A DNA stretch of 64,000 nucleotides from Nitrincola salilacus (GTDB lineage: Bacteria; Pseudomonadota; Gammaproteobacteria; Pseudomonadales; Balneatricaceae), in NCBI RefSeq assembly GCF_046271865.1, contig NZ_CP176580.1, positions 1,860,001 through 1,924,000 of the forward strand, in the 5' to 3' direction. This document shows positions 24,801-33,272 of this stretch, piece after piece; within the stretch, counting starts at the first letter, position 1; every line of letters starts with the position of its first letter. The position numbers were made by a program, and so were the translations under genes. The notes beneath the pieces are model-generated. The model searched no databases. It had not been told where the DNA came from and saw only the letters and a program-made list of their open reading frames with translations.

Positions 24801-25024
24801 TGGTGGAGCATTCGGACGATTTGATGATTGTATCCACCATCATTACCATGGCACACAACATGAAGCTGAAAGTGGTGGCGGAAGGGGTTGATATGCCGGA
24901 GCAGGTCGGTATTCTGAAACAGATGGGTTGCGATGAAATGCAGGGTTATCTGTTCAGCAAACCTGTACCTGCAGACGAGATGTTAAAGCTTCTGCAAAAG
25001 TCCGAACTGTTTAAAATACCCTGA
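21845..25024 (+). CDS. REC-GAF-PAS-GAF-GGDEF-EAL protein, probable c-di-GMP phosphodiesterase
   Basis: 1059 residues. A receiver domain (VDDQ, LVVADILMPTMDGYEF, TKPSEP) leads to a GAF (about 165-310), PAS (325-440), second GAF (460-620), GGDEF (630-790) and EAL (800-1050). The GGDEF active site reads RIGADQFGMVV, so the cyclase motif is degenerate and synthesis is unlikely. The EAL part has GIEALIRWQ, ELTESM, IDDFGTGYSSLSYI, LKIDRSFI and AEGVD, the set for hydrolysis. It is the likely output of the three-gene operon, with phosphorylation from the upstream kinase tuning c-di-GMP breakdown. Confidence 0.9.
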   Translation: MATILIVDDQAVNREFLVTLLGYQGYRLLEAADGLEALVIVREERPDLVVADILMPTMDGYEFVKRVRSDPDIEDTRVIFYTAVYHEQEALHLARSCGVSDVLTKPSEPDVILDTVERVLQEVISMPAPIRREELDQQHLRLMTDKLTLLTDDLGLANQRYAALIDISLQLASERNPRQLLDSLCHIARRLIGARYAVLAVNSREDEDTVYFTTSGINPGAVADMAQPDEGPDLLSKVVAERKPVRLTNPGGDPLALGLPESHPPVYSLLAAPIISLVHAYGWICLSERLGAEAFNEEDEHLLSILSAQAGRIYENGSLYSRLLEHEERFRQLAENVNDVFWLVSVDTGKDIYVSPAYEQIWGRSKQDLGMYHESWLEAVHPDDRSKIPALLPDTTAYDLEYRICRPDGSVRWIHDRGFPVRNPDGKVYRFAGIAKDISKRKADEEKIARLTRIYAVLSQINSVIVRVHDRQALFDEACRIVVEHGRFGMAWIGLLEQESKKVTPITFAGVAEDIDYLKHRARSTSADLPEGQGTVGRAIRELKPAYCNDIETRPDIGSSRHKALQRGYHSVISLPLLTHDRAVGVFVLYVKEPNFFDEVELKLLTELANDISFALEYIDKAERANYLAYYDVLTGLSNRAMFHERLNQFVQGAEHDRSKLGVLMLDLDRFKTINDTLGRQVGDSLIRQMAQRLKNCVDEPVQLARIGADQFGMVVPDIRHAGEVARLAAGRLREVLEKPYVLNGEELRVSTKIGIALYPDDGQDAEALFRNAELAVKKAKHSGERYLFFDRFMSEQVAENLVLENRLRLAVENNEFVLYYQPKVNLKTGGISGIEALIRWQSPELGLVAPLQFIPLLEETGIILEVGTWVLQKAVSDLSAWQAEGVAVPRIAVNVSAFQLRQPDFVQHVKQALQGFDGEVMLDIELTESMVISNIEDSIAKLRAVKALGLEVAIDDFGTGYSSLSYIARLPIDTLKIDRSFIVKMVEHSDDLMIVSTIITMAHNMKLKVVAEGVDMPEQVGILKQMGCDEMQGYLFSKPVPADEMLKLLQKSELFKIP

Positions 25025-25172
25025 GCCTCCTGCATGCTGGTGGTCGTCAGGCATCACGAAAAGGATTTTTTTCGCATATATCCCAAAGTATACAGACTGT
25101 GATTTGCTACCGGGCGGTTAAAAAGTGATAATACCGCACGCAAATTGAGCCATCACAATTTCGGAGTATCCC

Positions 25173-26609
25173 GTGAGCCAAGACCTGATATTTGCCGATT
25201 GGAAAGCGAGAGAGTCCATTGCTGAAGCGATGGTCCCACTGGTTGGGCATCTGTATCGCGATCGCAACGTAGAAATCTCTATTTTTGGGCGTCTGATCGT
25301 CAAGCGTTCAGTTATCGATATCCTGAAGGCACACCGTTACGTGCGTCAGGTTGAAGGAGAAGAGTTGTCAGTTATCGACACCTTCCCCGTGCTGGAAGCT
25401 GTCAACGATCTGGATGTGCACAATGCGCACATCGATATCGGAAAGCTGGCGGTGAGCTTTCGTAAAGAAACCGGTGGGCGCTCACTGCAGGATTTTGTAG
25501 AAGAAGAGCTTGCTGATGCAGTAGGTCCGGCTGATGATCGTCAGCCCACGGATGTCGTGCTCTATGGTTTTGGTCGCATCGGTCGTTTGTTGACGCGTCT
25601 GCTGATAGATCGCGCAGGTGTTGGACATACAATGCGTCTGCGTGCAGTTGTCGTGCGTAAAGGTAAGGCCGATAACGATCTTGAAAAGCGTGCCAGTCTG
25701 TTGCGTCGTGACTCTGTTCATGGCTCTTTCAAGGGTACAATTCAGGTGGATGAGGTCAATCAGGCGATCGTAGCCAACGGCGTCATGATCAAGGTGATCT
25801 TTGCCGACTCTCCTGAAGAGATCGATTACACTGAATATGGCATCAACGATGCGCTGATTATCGATAACACCGGTATGTGGCGCGATCATGATGGCCTGTC
25901 GCGTCATCTGAAGTGCAAGGGCGCTTCACGTGCACTGCTGACTGCACCCGGCAAGGGTATGAAAAATATCGTCATGGGTGTCAATCACACAGATATCACC
26001 GATGAAGATCGTGTTCTGTCGGCGGCATCATGCACCACTAATGCGATTGTTCCAGTCTTGAAAGCAGTGAATGATCGTTATGGCGTCGTCAATGGGCATG
26101 TCGAAACTGTTCACTCCTATACGAATGACCAGAACCTGATCGATAATTACCACAAGGGTAGTCGTCGTGGGCGTGCTGCTGCACTGAACATGGTTATTAC
26201 TGAAACAGGTGCTGCAAAAGCGGTATCCAAAGCGCTGCCTGAATTGGAAGGTAAGTTGACAGGTAACGCAATTCGTGTCCCGACTCCTAACGTATCCATG
26301 GCTATTTTGAACCTGAACCTGGAAAGCGTTGTTGAAAAAGAGGAGCTGAACAACTACCTGCGTGAGATCGCGCTCTATTCTGATCTACAGAAGCAGGTAG
26401 ATTTCAGCAACTCGCCAGAAGCGGTGTCATCTGACTTTGTTGGATCACGCGCTGCAGGTGTTGTCGATGCTCTGGCAACCATCGCTGAAGACAAGCGCTG
26501 TGTGCTTTATGTCTGGTACGACAATGAATTCGGTTACAGCTGTCAGGTGGTGCGTATGGCTCAGCATATGTCGAACTGCACACTCAGAGCCTTCCCGAAA
26601 AAGCATTAA
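25173..26609 (+). CDS. gap: Glyceraldehyde-3-phosphate dehydrogenase, long type
   Basis: 478 residues, longer than the 330-residue glycolytic enzyme because of an N-terminal extension of about 125 residues, as in the Pseudomonas gene next to mfd and nqr. The NAD-binding domain starts at DVVLYGFGRIGRLLTRLL; the catalytic Cys287 is in SAASCTTNAIVP, followed by HSYTNDQNLIDNYHKGSRRGRAAALN and YVWYDNEFGYSCQVVRM. The start is GTG after CGGAG. The nqr operon follows after a terminator. Likely a gluconeogenic or NADP-preferring form, by analogy only. Confidence 0.93.
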   Translation: MSQDLIFADWKARESIAEAMVPLVGHLYRDRNVEISIFGRLIVKRSVIDILKAHRYVRQVEGEELSVIDTFPVLEAVNDLDVHNAHIDIGKLAVSFRKETGGRSLQDFVEEELADAVGPADDRQPTDVVLYGFGRIGRLLTRLLIDRAGVGHTMRLRAVVVRKGKADNDLEKRASLLRRDSVHGSFKGTIQVDEVNQAIVANGVMIKVIFADSPEEIDYTEYGINDALIIDNTGMWRDHDGLSRHLKCKGASRALLTAPGKGMKNIVMGVNHTDITDEDRVLSAASCTTNAIVPVLKAVNDRYGVVNGHVETVHSYTNDQNLIDNYHKGSRRGRAAALNMVITETGAAKAVSKALPELEGKLTGNAIRVPTPNVSMAILNLNLESVVEKEELNNYLREIALYSDLQKQVDFSNSPEAVSSDFVGSRAAGVVDALATIAEDKRCVLYVWYDNEFGYSCQVVRMAQHMSNCTLRAFPKKH

Positions 26610-26635
26610 TTGATCTGATGTTTTGAGAAGAGAAG

Positions 26636-26665
26636 AAAGGGTCGCATTTGCGGCCCTTTTTTTTT
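26636..26665 (+). terminator. Intrinsic terminator after gap
   Basis: AAAGGGTCGC and GCGGCCCTTT form a 10-bp stem (one T-G pair) around ATTT, followed by an unbroken T-run to 26665. It separates gap from nqrA. Confidence 0.9.
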
Positions 26666-26880
26666 GTTCAACCTGTGTGCAGACATGATTGAATGCGTCG
26701 TTTTCGGATACTTCGGTAGAAAAACTACATCCATATCAGGTACAATAGCGCAGTTTTTTGGTGGGATTTTGTAAAACTGGCCGCAAGAGATGTCTGTGCT
26801 GTTCCTGAAGGGGTGATGGGCTGCTACTTGCCGGAAAGTAAACAGAATTCTGAACATTTTTGGGTAATTGGGTGAGGCAG

Positions 26881-28221
26881 ATGATCAAGATCAATAAGGG
26901 TCTGGATCTACCTATCACCGGCGAACCGGAGCAGCGCATATCAGATGCGGCTAAAGTGCGTTCGGTTGCCGTGGTGGGCTATGATTATGTTGGTCTCAAG
27001 CCAACAATGGCGGTCAAGGTTGGTGACCGGGTCAAACTCGGCCAGAAAATCTTCTCCGATAAGAAAAATGAAGGTGTCATCTACACAGCCCCTGGTGGTG
27101 GTGTAGTCAGCGAGATCAATCGCGGTGAGCGCCGAGTACTTCAGTCCGTGGTCATCGAGTTGGATGAGCAGGAAGAAGCTGTTGAGTTCCAGCGATATGA
27201 TGTTGCGCAGCTCTCAACACTGACGCGTGAACAGATTGAAGAAAACCTGGTTCAATCCGGTCTCTGGACAGCTCTTAGAACACGTCCTTTCAGTAAGGTT
27301 CCTCAGCCGGGCAGCGTTCCGCATTCCATATTCGTTACAGCCATGGATACCAATCCACTCGCGGCAGATCCGCAGGTAGTCATTGCCGAACAGGCTGAAG
27401 CGTTCAAGCAAGGTCTTGGTCTGCTGACAAAGCTGACTGACGGTAAGGTCTTTCTCTGTAAAGCACCTGGTGCCTCTATTCCTTCGATCGATGGTATTTC
27501 CAGCGAAGAGTTTGATGGGCCTCATCCAGCGGGTAACCCCAGCACACATATACACTTCCTTGACCCTGTTTCTCAGACGAAAACAGTCTGGCAGATTGGC
27601 TACCAGGATGTTATCGCTTTCGCCAAACTGTTTACTGAAGGTAAGTTGCCTGTCGATCGCGTGGTCGCACTGGCAGGTCCTCAGGTCGAGAAGCCTCAGC
27701 TTCTGCGCACGCGTATTGGTGCCAACCTGAGTGAGCTGACAGTTGGCATGCTGCGTACCGGTAAAAACAGAATCATCAGTGGTTCGGTCTGGAATGGTCT
27801 GACAGCCAATGGTCCTCTGGGCTATCTGGGACGTTATGCCAGTCAGATCAGTGTATTGCTGGAAGGTGATCAGCGTGAATTTCTGGGCTGGATCGTGCCT
27901 GGCAAGGAGAAATTCTCCGTGCTGAATATGTTCCTGTCCACTTTCAACGCCGGCAAACGTTTCAGCTTTACAACCACGACCAATGGCTCTGAACGAGCAA
28001 TGGTACCGGTTGGCCAGTTTGAAGATCTGATGCCACTTGATATTCTGCCGACCCAGTTGCTGCGTGCACTGGCTACCGGTGACATAGTCGCAGCGATGCA
28101 GCTGGGCTGTCTTGAGCTGGATGAAGAGGATCTCGCACTGTGCACGTTTGCCTGCACGGGCAAGTACGAGTACGGTCCCATTCTCCGCGACAACCTGACA
28201 CGCATTGAGAAAGAGGCGTAA
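26881..28221 (+). CDS. nqrA: Na+-translocating NADH:quinone reductase subunit A
   Basis: ATG 26881 (MIKINKGLDLPITGEPEQ) is the family start; the frame is open seven codons further up without support. 446 residues match NqrA: GYDYVGLKPTMAVKVGDRVKLGQ, APGGGVVSEINRGERR, and DPVS...VWQIGYQDVIA. NqrA is the peripheral cytoplasmic subunit that contributes to the quinone site. First gene of nqrABCDEF; the sodium-pumping respiratory entry enzyme fits a marine organism. Confidence 0.97.
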   Translation: MIKINKGLDLPITGEPEQRISDAAKVRSVAVVGYDYVGLKPTMAVKVGDRVKLGQKIFSDKKNEGVIYTAPGGGVVSEINRGERRVLQSVVIELDEQEEAVEFQRYDVAQLSTLTREQIEENLVQSGLWTALRTRPFSKVPQPGSVPHSIFVTAMDTNPLAADPQVVIAEQAEAFKQGLGLLTKLTDGKVFLCKAPGASIPSIDGISSEEFDGPHPAGNPSTHIHFLDPVSQTKTVWQIGYQDVIAFAKLFTEGKLPVDRVVALAGPQVEKPQLLRTRIGANLSELTVGMLRTGKNRIISGSVWNGLTANGPLGYLGRYASQISVLLEGDQREFLGWIVPGKEKFSVLNMFLSTFNAGKRFSFTTTTNGSERAMVPVGQFEDLMPLDILPTQLLRALATGDIVAAMQLGCLELDEEDLALCTFACTGKYEYGPILRDNLTRIEKEA

Positions 28222-28232
28222 GAGAGGCTGGC

Positions 28233-29441
28233 ATGAGTTTAAGAACCGTTCTGGACAAAATTGAGCCGCACTTTCATAAGGGTGGCAAATACGAAAAATG
28301 GTATGCCCTCTTCGAAGCGGTAGATACTATTTTCTACACGCCGGCTAGTGTCACTCGCGCTGGCGCACATGTGCGCGATGGTGTTGACCTCAAGCGTATG
28401 ATGATCCTGGTCTGGCTATGTACTTTCCCTGCTATCTTTATGGGTCTGTATAATGTCGGTCTGCAGGCGAACCTCGCGATGGCTGATATGGACATCGCTG
28501 CAGCGCCGGGCTGGCGCGGAACCATTATCTCCGCACTGAGCAGCTACAATCCCGGTAGTATCTGGGATAACCTGATTTATGGGGCTGTTTACTGGTTGCC
28601 AATCTACTTCGTCACTTTCGTGGTGGGTGGTTTCTGGGAAGTGCTGTTTGCAATGAAGCGTGGCCATGAAGTCAACGAAGGTTTCTTTGTAACTTCTGTA
28701 CTATTTGCGTTGATTCTGCCCCCTGATATCCCTCTGTGGCAGGTTGCGCTGGGTATCTCTTTCGGTGTCGTGATCGGAAAAGAGGTGTTTGGTGGTACTG
28801 GTAAGAACTTCCTGAACCCAGCGTTGACCGGGCGTGCTTTCCTGTTCTTTGCCTATCCCGCTCAAATGTCGGGTGACTCCATCTGGACTGCTGTTGATGG
28901 ATTCTCCGGGGCCACACCCTTGGGTTTAGCGGCTGCAGGTGGTGTTGAGGCAATTTTGGCTGCCAATGTTACCTGGTTCGACGCCTTCGTCGGTACGATT
29001 CAGGGTTCGGTGGGTGAGGTTTCGACTCTCGCACTGATCATCGGTGGCGGTATCATCATGTTTGCCAAGATCGCGGCATGGCGTATTGTCGCCGGTGTCA
29101 TGGTAGGCATGATTGCAACAACCCTTCTGTTCAACATGATTGGTTCTGAAACCAACCCGCTGTTTGGGATGCCTTTCTGGTGGCATTTCGTATTGGGTGG
29201 CTTCGCGTTCGGCATGTTCTTCATGGCAACGGATCCGGTATCTGCGTCCATGACCAACACCGGTAAGTGGGTTTTTGGTGCTTTGATCGGTGTCATGGTC
29301 ATCCTGATCAGAGTGGTCAATCCGGCATTCCCAGAGGGGATGATGCTGGCTATCCTGTTTGCCAACCTGTTTGCGCCTTTGATTGACAACTTTGTTGTTC
29401 AGGCGAACATCAAACGGAGGATGATGCGCAATGTCGTCTAA
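28233..29441 (+). CDS. nqrB: Na+-NQR subunit B, membrane flavoprotein
   Basis: 402 residues with about ten membrane segments. FMN is attached through a Thr of the S-G-A-T motif, here DGFSGATPLGLA, and NPALTGRAFLFFAYP, a conserved NqrB stretch, lies just before it. NqrB carries riboflavin, FMN and the Na+ path. GAGG ribosome site; 11 bp after nqrA; the last 11 bases overlap nqrC. Confidence 0.96.
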   Translation: MSLRTVLDKIEPHFHKGGKYEKWYALFEAVDTIFYTPASVTRAGAHVRDGVDLKRMMILVWLCTFPAIFMGLYNVGLQANLAMADMDIAAAPGWRGTIISALSSYNPGSIWDNLIYGAVYWLPIYFVTFVVGGFWEVLFAMKRGHEVNEGFFVTSVLFALILPPDIPLWQVALGISFGVVIGKEVFGGTGKNFLNPALTGRAFLFFAYPAQMSGDSIWTAVDGFSGATPLGLAAAGGVEAILAANVTWFDAFVGTIQGSVGEVSTLALIIGGGIIMFAKIAAWRIVAGVMVGMIATTLLFNMIGSETNPLFGMPFWWHFVLGGFAFGMFFMATDPVSASMTNTGKWVFGALIGVMVILIRVVNPAFPEGMMLAILFANLFAPLIDNFVVQANIKRRMMRNVV

Positions 29442-30216
29442 TAACGATACAATTCAGAAAACGATCATCGTTTCTCTGCTGCTATGTGTGATTTGTTCAG
29501 TGCTCGTGTCCACAGCAGCGGTTATGCTGAAACCGCTTCAACTGGCAAATATTGAGCAGGACATGAAGTCCAATATACTGTCAGCAGCAGGTCTCAGTGA
29601 CCCGAATCGCACAGTCAATGAGCTGTTTGAGCAAATTACTGTTCGTATTATTGACCTGGAAACAGGTCTTTACACCGACGAAGTTAATGCTGATACATAT
29701 GACTTCCGAAAAGCAGCACGTGATCCAGCACTGTCAGAAAACCTCGGTCGGCGGGATGATATTGCCTCAATAAAACGTAAGCCTCGGTTTATGCCTGTAT
29801 ATTTGCAGCATGATGCAGATGGCAATATTGAGAAGCTGATTCTACCTGTCTATGCTTATGGACTCTGGTCAACCATGTATGGTTTTCTGGCGCTTGAAGG
29901 CGATCTGAATACTGTTGCGGGTATTGGATTCTATGAGCATGCAGAGACTCCAGGTTTGGGCGGGGAAATCGATAATCCATCCTGGCAGGCCACATGGCCT
30001 GGCAAGAAAGTCTATCCTGGCGACGAGGCTGAGCAACCAGCGCTTGGTGTCATTAAAGGAAGCGTTGATACCGGCAGCCCGCGTGCACAACATCAGATTG
30101 ATGGTTTGGCAGGCGCCACACTTACCAGTAACGGTGTCAGTAATATGATCAAGTTCTGGTTGGGCGACGCTGGCTATGCAAGATTTATTGCCAACCTGCA
30201 TGCAGGGGAGGTGTGA
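29431..30216 (+). CDS. nqrC: Na+-NQR subunit C, FMN-binding
   Basis: 261 residues with one N-terminal membrane anchor (TIIVSLLLCVICSVLVSTAAVML) and a periplasmic FMN_bind domain. The FMN threonine lies in DGLAGATLTSNGVSNM near residue 230, matching the SGAT-x-T attachment motif used by ApbE. Overlaps nqrB. Confidence 0.96.
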   Translation: MSSNNDTIQKTIIVSLLLCVICSVLVSTAAVMLKPLQLANIEQDMKSNILSAAGLSDPNRTVNELFEQITVRIIDLETGLYTDEVNADTYDFRKAARDPALSENLGRRDDIASIKRKPRFMPVYLQHDADGNIEKLILPVYAYGLWSTMYGFLALEGDLNTVAGIGFYEHAETPGLGGEIDNPSWQATWPGKKVYPGDEAEQPALGVIKGSVDTGSPRAQHQIDGLAGATLTSNGVSNMIKFWLGDAGYARFIANLHAGEV

Positions 30217-30218
30217 AG

Positions 30219-30884
30219 ATGTCTACTTCATCAACTAAAGAAATTCTGATTTCGCCGATTTTCAAGAACAACCCGATTGCTTTGCAGATCTTGGGTGTCT
30301 GTTCTGCTTTGGCGGTTACCACCAATATGAATACTGCGCTGGTGATGGTGTTGGCGGTAATGGCTGTGACAGGATGCTCCAACCTGTTCATCTCTATTAT
30401 TCGCAATCATATTCCAAGCAATATTCGTATTATCGTGCAGATGACCATTATTGCATCTCTCGTAATAGTGGTGGATCAGGTCCTCAAAGCAGTTGCTTAC
30501 GATATTTCTAAGCAGCTGTCTGTCTTTGTCGGTCTGATTATTACCAACTGCATCGTGCTGGGACGTGCTGAAGCTTTCGCGATGAAAAACCCGCCATTAC
30601 CGAGCTTTTTTGACGGTCTGGGTAATGGACTGGGTTATGGTCTGGTACTGGTCTTCGTTGCTTTTTTCCGCGAGCTCTTTGGAGCAGGCACGTTGTTTGG
30701 TATCGAGATTCTGCCGTTGGTAACAAATGGTGGGTGGTATCAAAGTAACGGCCTGATGCTGTTGCCTCCTAGTGCGTTCTTCCTGATAGGTTTCCTTATC
30801 TGGATCATTCGCAGCTGGAAACCAGATCAGGTTGAAAAACCCGATTTCGTCATTGCCCCTAATAGTCGAAAGGAGGCTGTGTAA
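30219..30884 (+). CDS. nqrD: Na+-NQR subunit D
   Basis: ATG 30219 with GGGGAGG upstream is preferred to GTG 30213. About 221 residues with six membrane segments; TNMNTALVMVLAVMAVTGCSN carries the conserved Cys of the intramembrane iron centre shared with NqrE, and NCIVLGRAEAFAMKN is the family motif. Confidence 0.96.
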   Translation: MSTSSTKEILISPIFKNNPIALQILGVCSALAVTTNMNTALVMVLAVMAVTGCSNLFISIIRNHIPSNIRIIVQMTIIASLVIVVDQVLKAVAYDISKQLSVFVGLIITNCIVLGRAEAFAMKNPPLPSFFDGLGNGLGYGLVLVFVAFFRELFGAGTLFGIEILPLVTNGGWYQSNGLMLLPPSAFFLIGFLIWIIRSWKPDQVEKPDFVIAPNSRKEAV

Positions 30885-30887
30885 GTT

Positions 30888-31496
30888 ATGGAACAATATA
30901 TCAGCTTGGCTGTACGGGCGATCTTTGTTGAAAACATGGCGTTGGCTTTCTTCCTCGGGATGTGCACCTTCCTGGCGATTTCAAAGAAAGTTCAGACTGC
31001 AATTGGCCTGGGTATTGCCGTTATCGTTGTGCTTGTTATCACAACACCGATCAACAACCTGATTTTCAACTATCTGCTGCGTGAAGGCGCGCTCAGCTGG
31101 GCGGGTTATCCGGATGTGGATCTTAGTTTCCTCGGTTACATTTCATACATCGGCGTTATCGCGGCGATGGTACAGATTCTTGAAATGTTCCTGGATCGCT
31201 TCGTACCAGCACTTTACAACGCGTTGGGTGTGTTTCTGCCATTGATCACAGTCAACTGCGCCATTCTGGGTGCGGCGCTGTTCATGGTGGAGCGTGATTA
31301 CACCTTCCCTGAGAGTGTTGTGTACGGCCTGGGTGCGGGTCTTGGCTGGGCGCTGGCAATTGCTGCGCTGGCTGGTATCCGCGAAAAGCTCAAGTACAGC
31401 GATGTACCTGAGGGGCTGCGTGGTCTTGGCATCACCTTCATTATTGTAGGACTGATGTCGCTAGGCTTTATGTCGTTCTCCGGCGTACAGCTTTAA
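30888..31496 (+). CDS. nqrE: Na+-NQR subunit E
   Basis: 202 residues, membrane protein homologous to NqrD in inverted topology. FFLGMCTFLAISKKVQTAIGLG and LITVNCAILGAALFMVERDY contain the paired Cys that hold the 2Fe-2S centre with NqrD. Ribosome site GGAGG at the end of nqrD. Confidence 0.96.
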   Translation: MEQYISLAVRAIFVENMALAFFLGMCTFLAISKKVQTAIGLGIAVIVVLVITTPINNLIFNYLLREGALSWAGYPDVDLSFLGYISYIGVIAAMVQILEMFLDRFVPALYNALGVFLPLITVNCAILGAALFMVERDYTFPESVVYGLGAGLGWALAIAALAGIREKLKYSDVPEGLRGLGITFIIVGLMSLGFMSFSGVQL

Positions 31497-31534
31497 TCCC
31501 TTGGGTATGAATAGCAGAAGGGTGGAATAAGCCG

Positions 31535-32761
31535 ATGAATGCAGAAATAGTGTTGGGCGTTGTCATGTTTACCGCCATGGTGCTTGCGCTGGTAGCGGTA
31601 ATCCTGGCGGCTCGTTCCAAAATGGTCAGCTCAGGGAACGTGACCATTGAAATCAATGAAGATCCTGAAAAATCGATTACCGTTCCTGCGGGCAGCAAAC
31701 TGCTGCAGTCGCTGGCCGATAAAGGTGTGTTCCTCGCGTCAGCTTGTGGTGGCGGTGGTACCTGTGCACAGTGCAAATGCATCGTGATGGAAGGCGGCGG
31801 TTCCATGTTGCCGACTGAAGAGTCCCATTTCTCTTTGCGTGAAGCAAAGGAAGGGTGGCGCTTGTCATGTCAGGTAGCCGTCAAGCAGGATATGAAAATC
31901 GAAGTTGAAGATGATGTCTTCGGCGTGAAGAAATGGACATGTACTGTCGACTCGAATCCGAATGTGGCGACTTTCATCAAGGAACTGACTCTGCGTCTGC
32001 CTGAGGGTGAAAACGTCGACTTTCGTGCTGGTGGTTATGTGCAGCTGGAATGCCCGCCTCACACGGTCAATTACAAGGATTTCGAGATTCAGGAAGAGTA
32101 TCGTGGTGATTGGGATAAGTTCGATATGTGGCGCTTTGTTTCCAAAGTGTCAGAGCCCACTATCCGTGCTTACTCCATGGCTAACTATCCGGAAGAAAAA
32201 GGTGTAGTTAAGTTTAACATCCGTATCGCATCGCCTCCACCGGGAACAGACCATCCACCGGGTATCATGTCATCTTACGTGTTCAACCTGAAAGAAGGTG
32301 ACAAGATTGATGTTTACGGTCCGTTTGGTGAATTCTTTGCCAAGGATACCGACAACGAGATGGTGTTTGTTGGTGGTGGTGCCGGTATGGCACCAATGCG
32401 CTCACACATTTTTGACCAGCTGATGCGTTTGGGCTCGAAGCGTAAAATTACCTTCTGGTATGGTGCCCGTTCACTGCGCGAAGCTTTCTATGTGGAAGAG
32501 TTCGACAAGCTGGCTGAAGAAAATGAGAACTTCACCTGGCATCTGGCGTTGTCTGATCCACTGCCGGAAGATAACTGGACTGGTTACACCGGATTTATCC
32601 ATAACGTACTGTACGAAAACTATCTGAAGGATCATGAAGCGCCTGAAGACTGTGAGTACTACATGTGTGGGCCGCCAATGATGAACGCCGCGGTAATCAA
32701 ACTACTGAATGATCTCGGTGTGGAGCCGGATAACATCCTGCTCGACGACTTCGGTGGCTGA
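31535..32761 (+). CDS. nqrF: Na+-NQR subunit F, NADH-oxidising flavoprotein
   Basis: 408 residues: one membrane helix (residues 3-25), a ferredoxin-type domain with ASACGGGGTCAQCKC and a fourth Cys in SCQVAVKQD, an FAD domain with RAYSMANYPEE, and an NADH domain with GGGAGMAPMRSHIFDQL and YMCGPPMMN. It takes electrons from NADH into the complex. A strong terminator follows. Confidence 0.97.
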   Translation: MNAEIVLGVVMFTAMVLALVAVILAARSKMVSSGNVTIEINEDPEKSITVPAGSKLLQSLADKGVFLASACGGGGTCAQCKCIVMEGGGSMLPTEESHFSLREAKEGWRLSCQVAVKQDMKIEVEDDVFGVKKWTCTVDSNPNVATFIKELTLRLPEGENVDFRAGGYVQLECPPHTVNYKDFEIQEEYRGDWDKFDMWRFVSKVSEPTIRAYSMANYPEEKGVVKFNIRIASPPPGTDHPPGIMSSYVFNLKEGDKIDVYGPFGEFFAKDTDNEMVFVGGGAGMAPMRSHIFDQLMRLGSKRKITFWYGARSLREAFYVEEFDKLAEENENFTWHLALSDPLPEDNWTGYTGFIHNVLYENYLKDHEAPEDCEYYMCGPPMMNAAVIKLLNDLGVEPDNILLDDFGG

Positions 32762-32794
32762 TGCCATGATGGATATTTTGCAGTAAACGGAAAT

Positions 32795-32825
32795 GGCCAG
32801 TAGCTAATGCTACTGGCCGTTTTTC
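32795..32825 (+). terminator. Intrinsic terminator after nqrF
   Basis: GGCCAGTAGC and GCTACTGGCC form a perfect 10-bp stem around TAAT followed by GTTTTTC. It should end the nqrA-F transcript before nqrM. Confidence 0.93.
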
Positions 32826-32926
32826 TATTGTATTCGGGTCATTCGAATACAATTTTGAACTGTAGCTGCCAGATCTTTTCTGATAGATAACAAGTCATTT
32901 TTTCACTAACAGTTAGGAGGCTATTT

Positions 32927-33172
32927 ATGGAAGTCATGTTTCTGACTTTTCTCGTCCTGACATTTCTAGTTGTGGCCATGTCTGTCGGTGTGCTGATGGG
33001 GCGTAAGCCGATAGCTGGCTCCTGTGGTGGTATGAGCGCTCTGGGAATGGATACTGCCTGTGATATCTGTCATGGCGATAAGGATGTCTGTGATGAAGAG
33101 CAGGAAAAGAACAAATCCATGCGAAATGATGCCAGTGAAGAGCTGGCATATGAGGCTAAGGCCAAAAGGTAA
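32927..33172 (+). CDS. nqrM: NqrM, Na+-NQR maturation factor
   Basis: 81 residues: one N-terminal membrane helix (FLTFLVLTFLVVAMSVGVLMGRKPIAGSCGG) and the four-Cys pattern GSCGGMSALGMD...CDICHGDKDVC typical of NqrM (DUF539), thought to deliver iron to the NqrD/E centre. It has an AGGAGG ribosome site. It usually follows apbE, the FMN transferase for NqrB/C; here apbE is absent and a terminator stands between nqrF and nqrM. Confidence 0.92.
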   Translation: MEVMFLTFLVLTFLVVAMSVGVLMGRKPIAGSCGGMSALGMDTACDICHGDKDVCDEEQEKNKSMRNDASEELAYEAKAKR

Positions 33173-33272
33173 TTGTATTTTTGGCTCAAGGGCTTAGAGT
33201 TTACTGTTGAGCTGGCGCAAGACCGGGGTCAAGTCTGTCTGCATTTTATTATATGATCTGAAGGGGAAAAGA

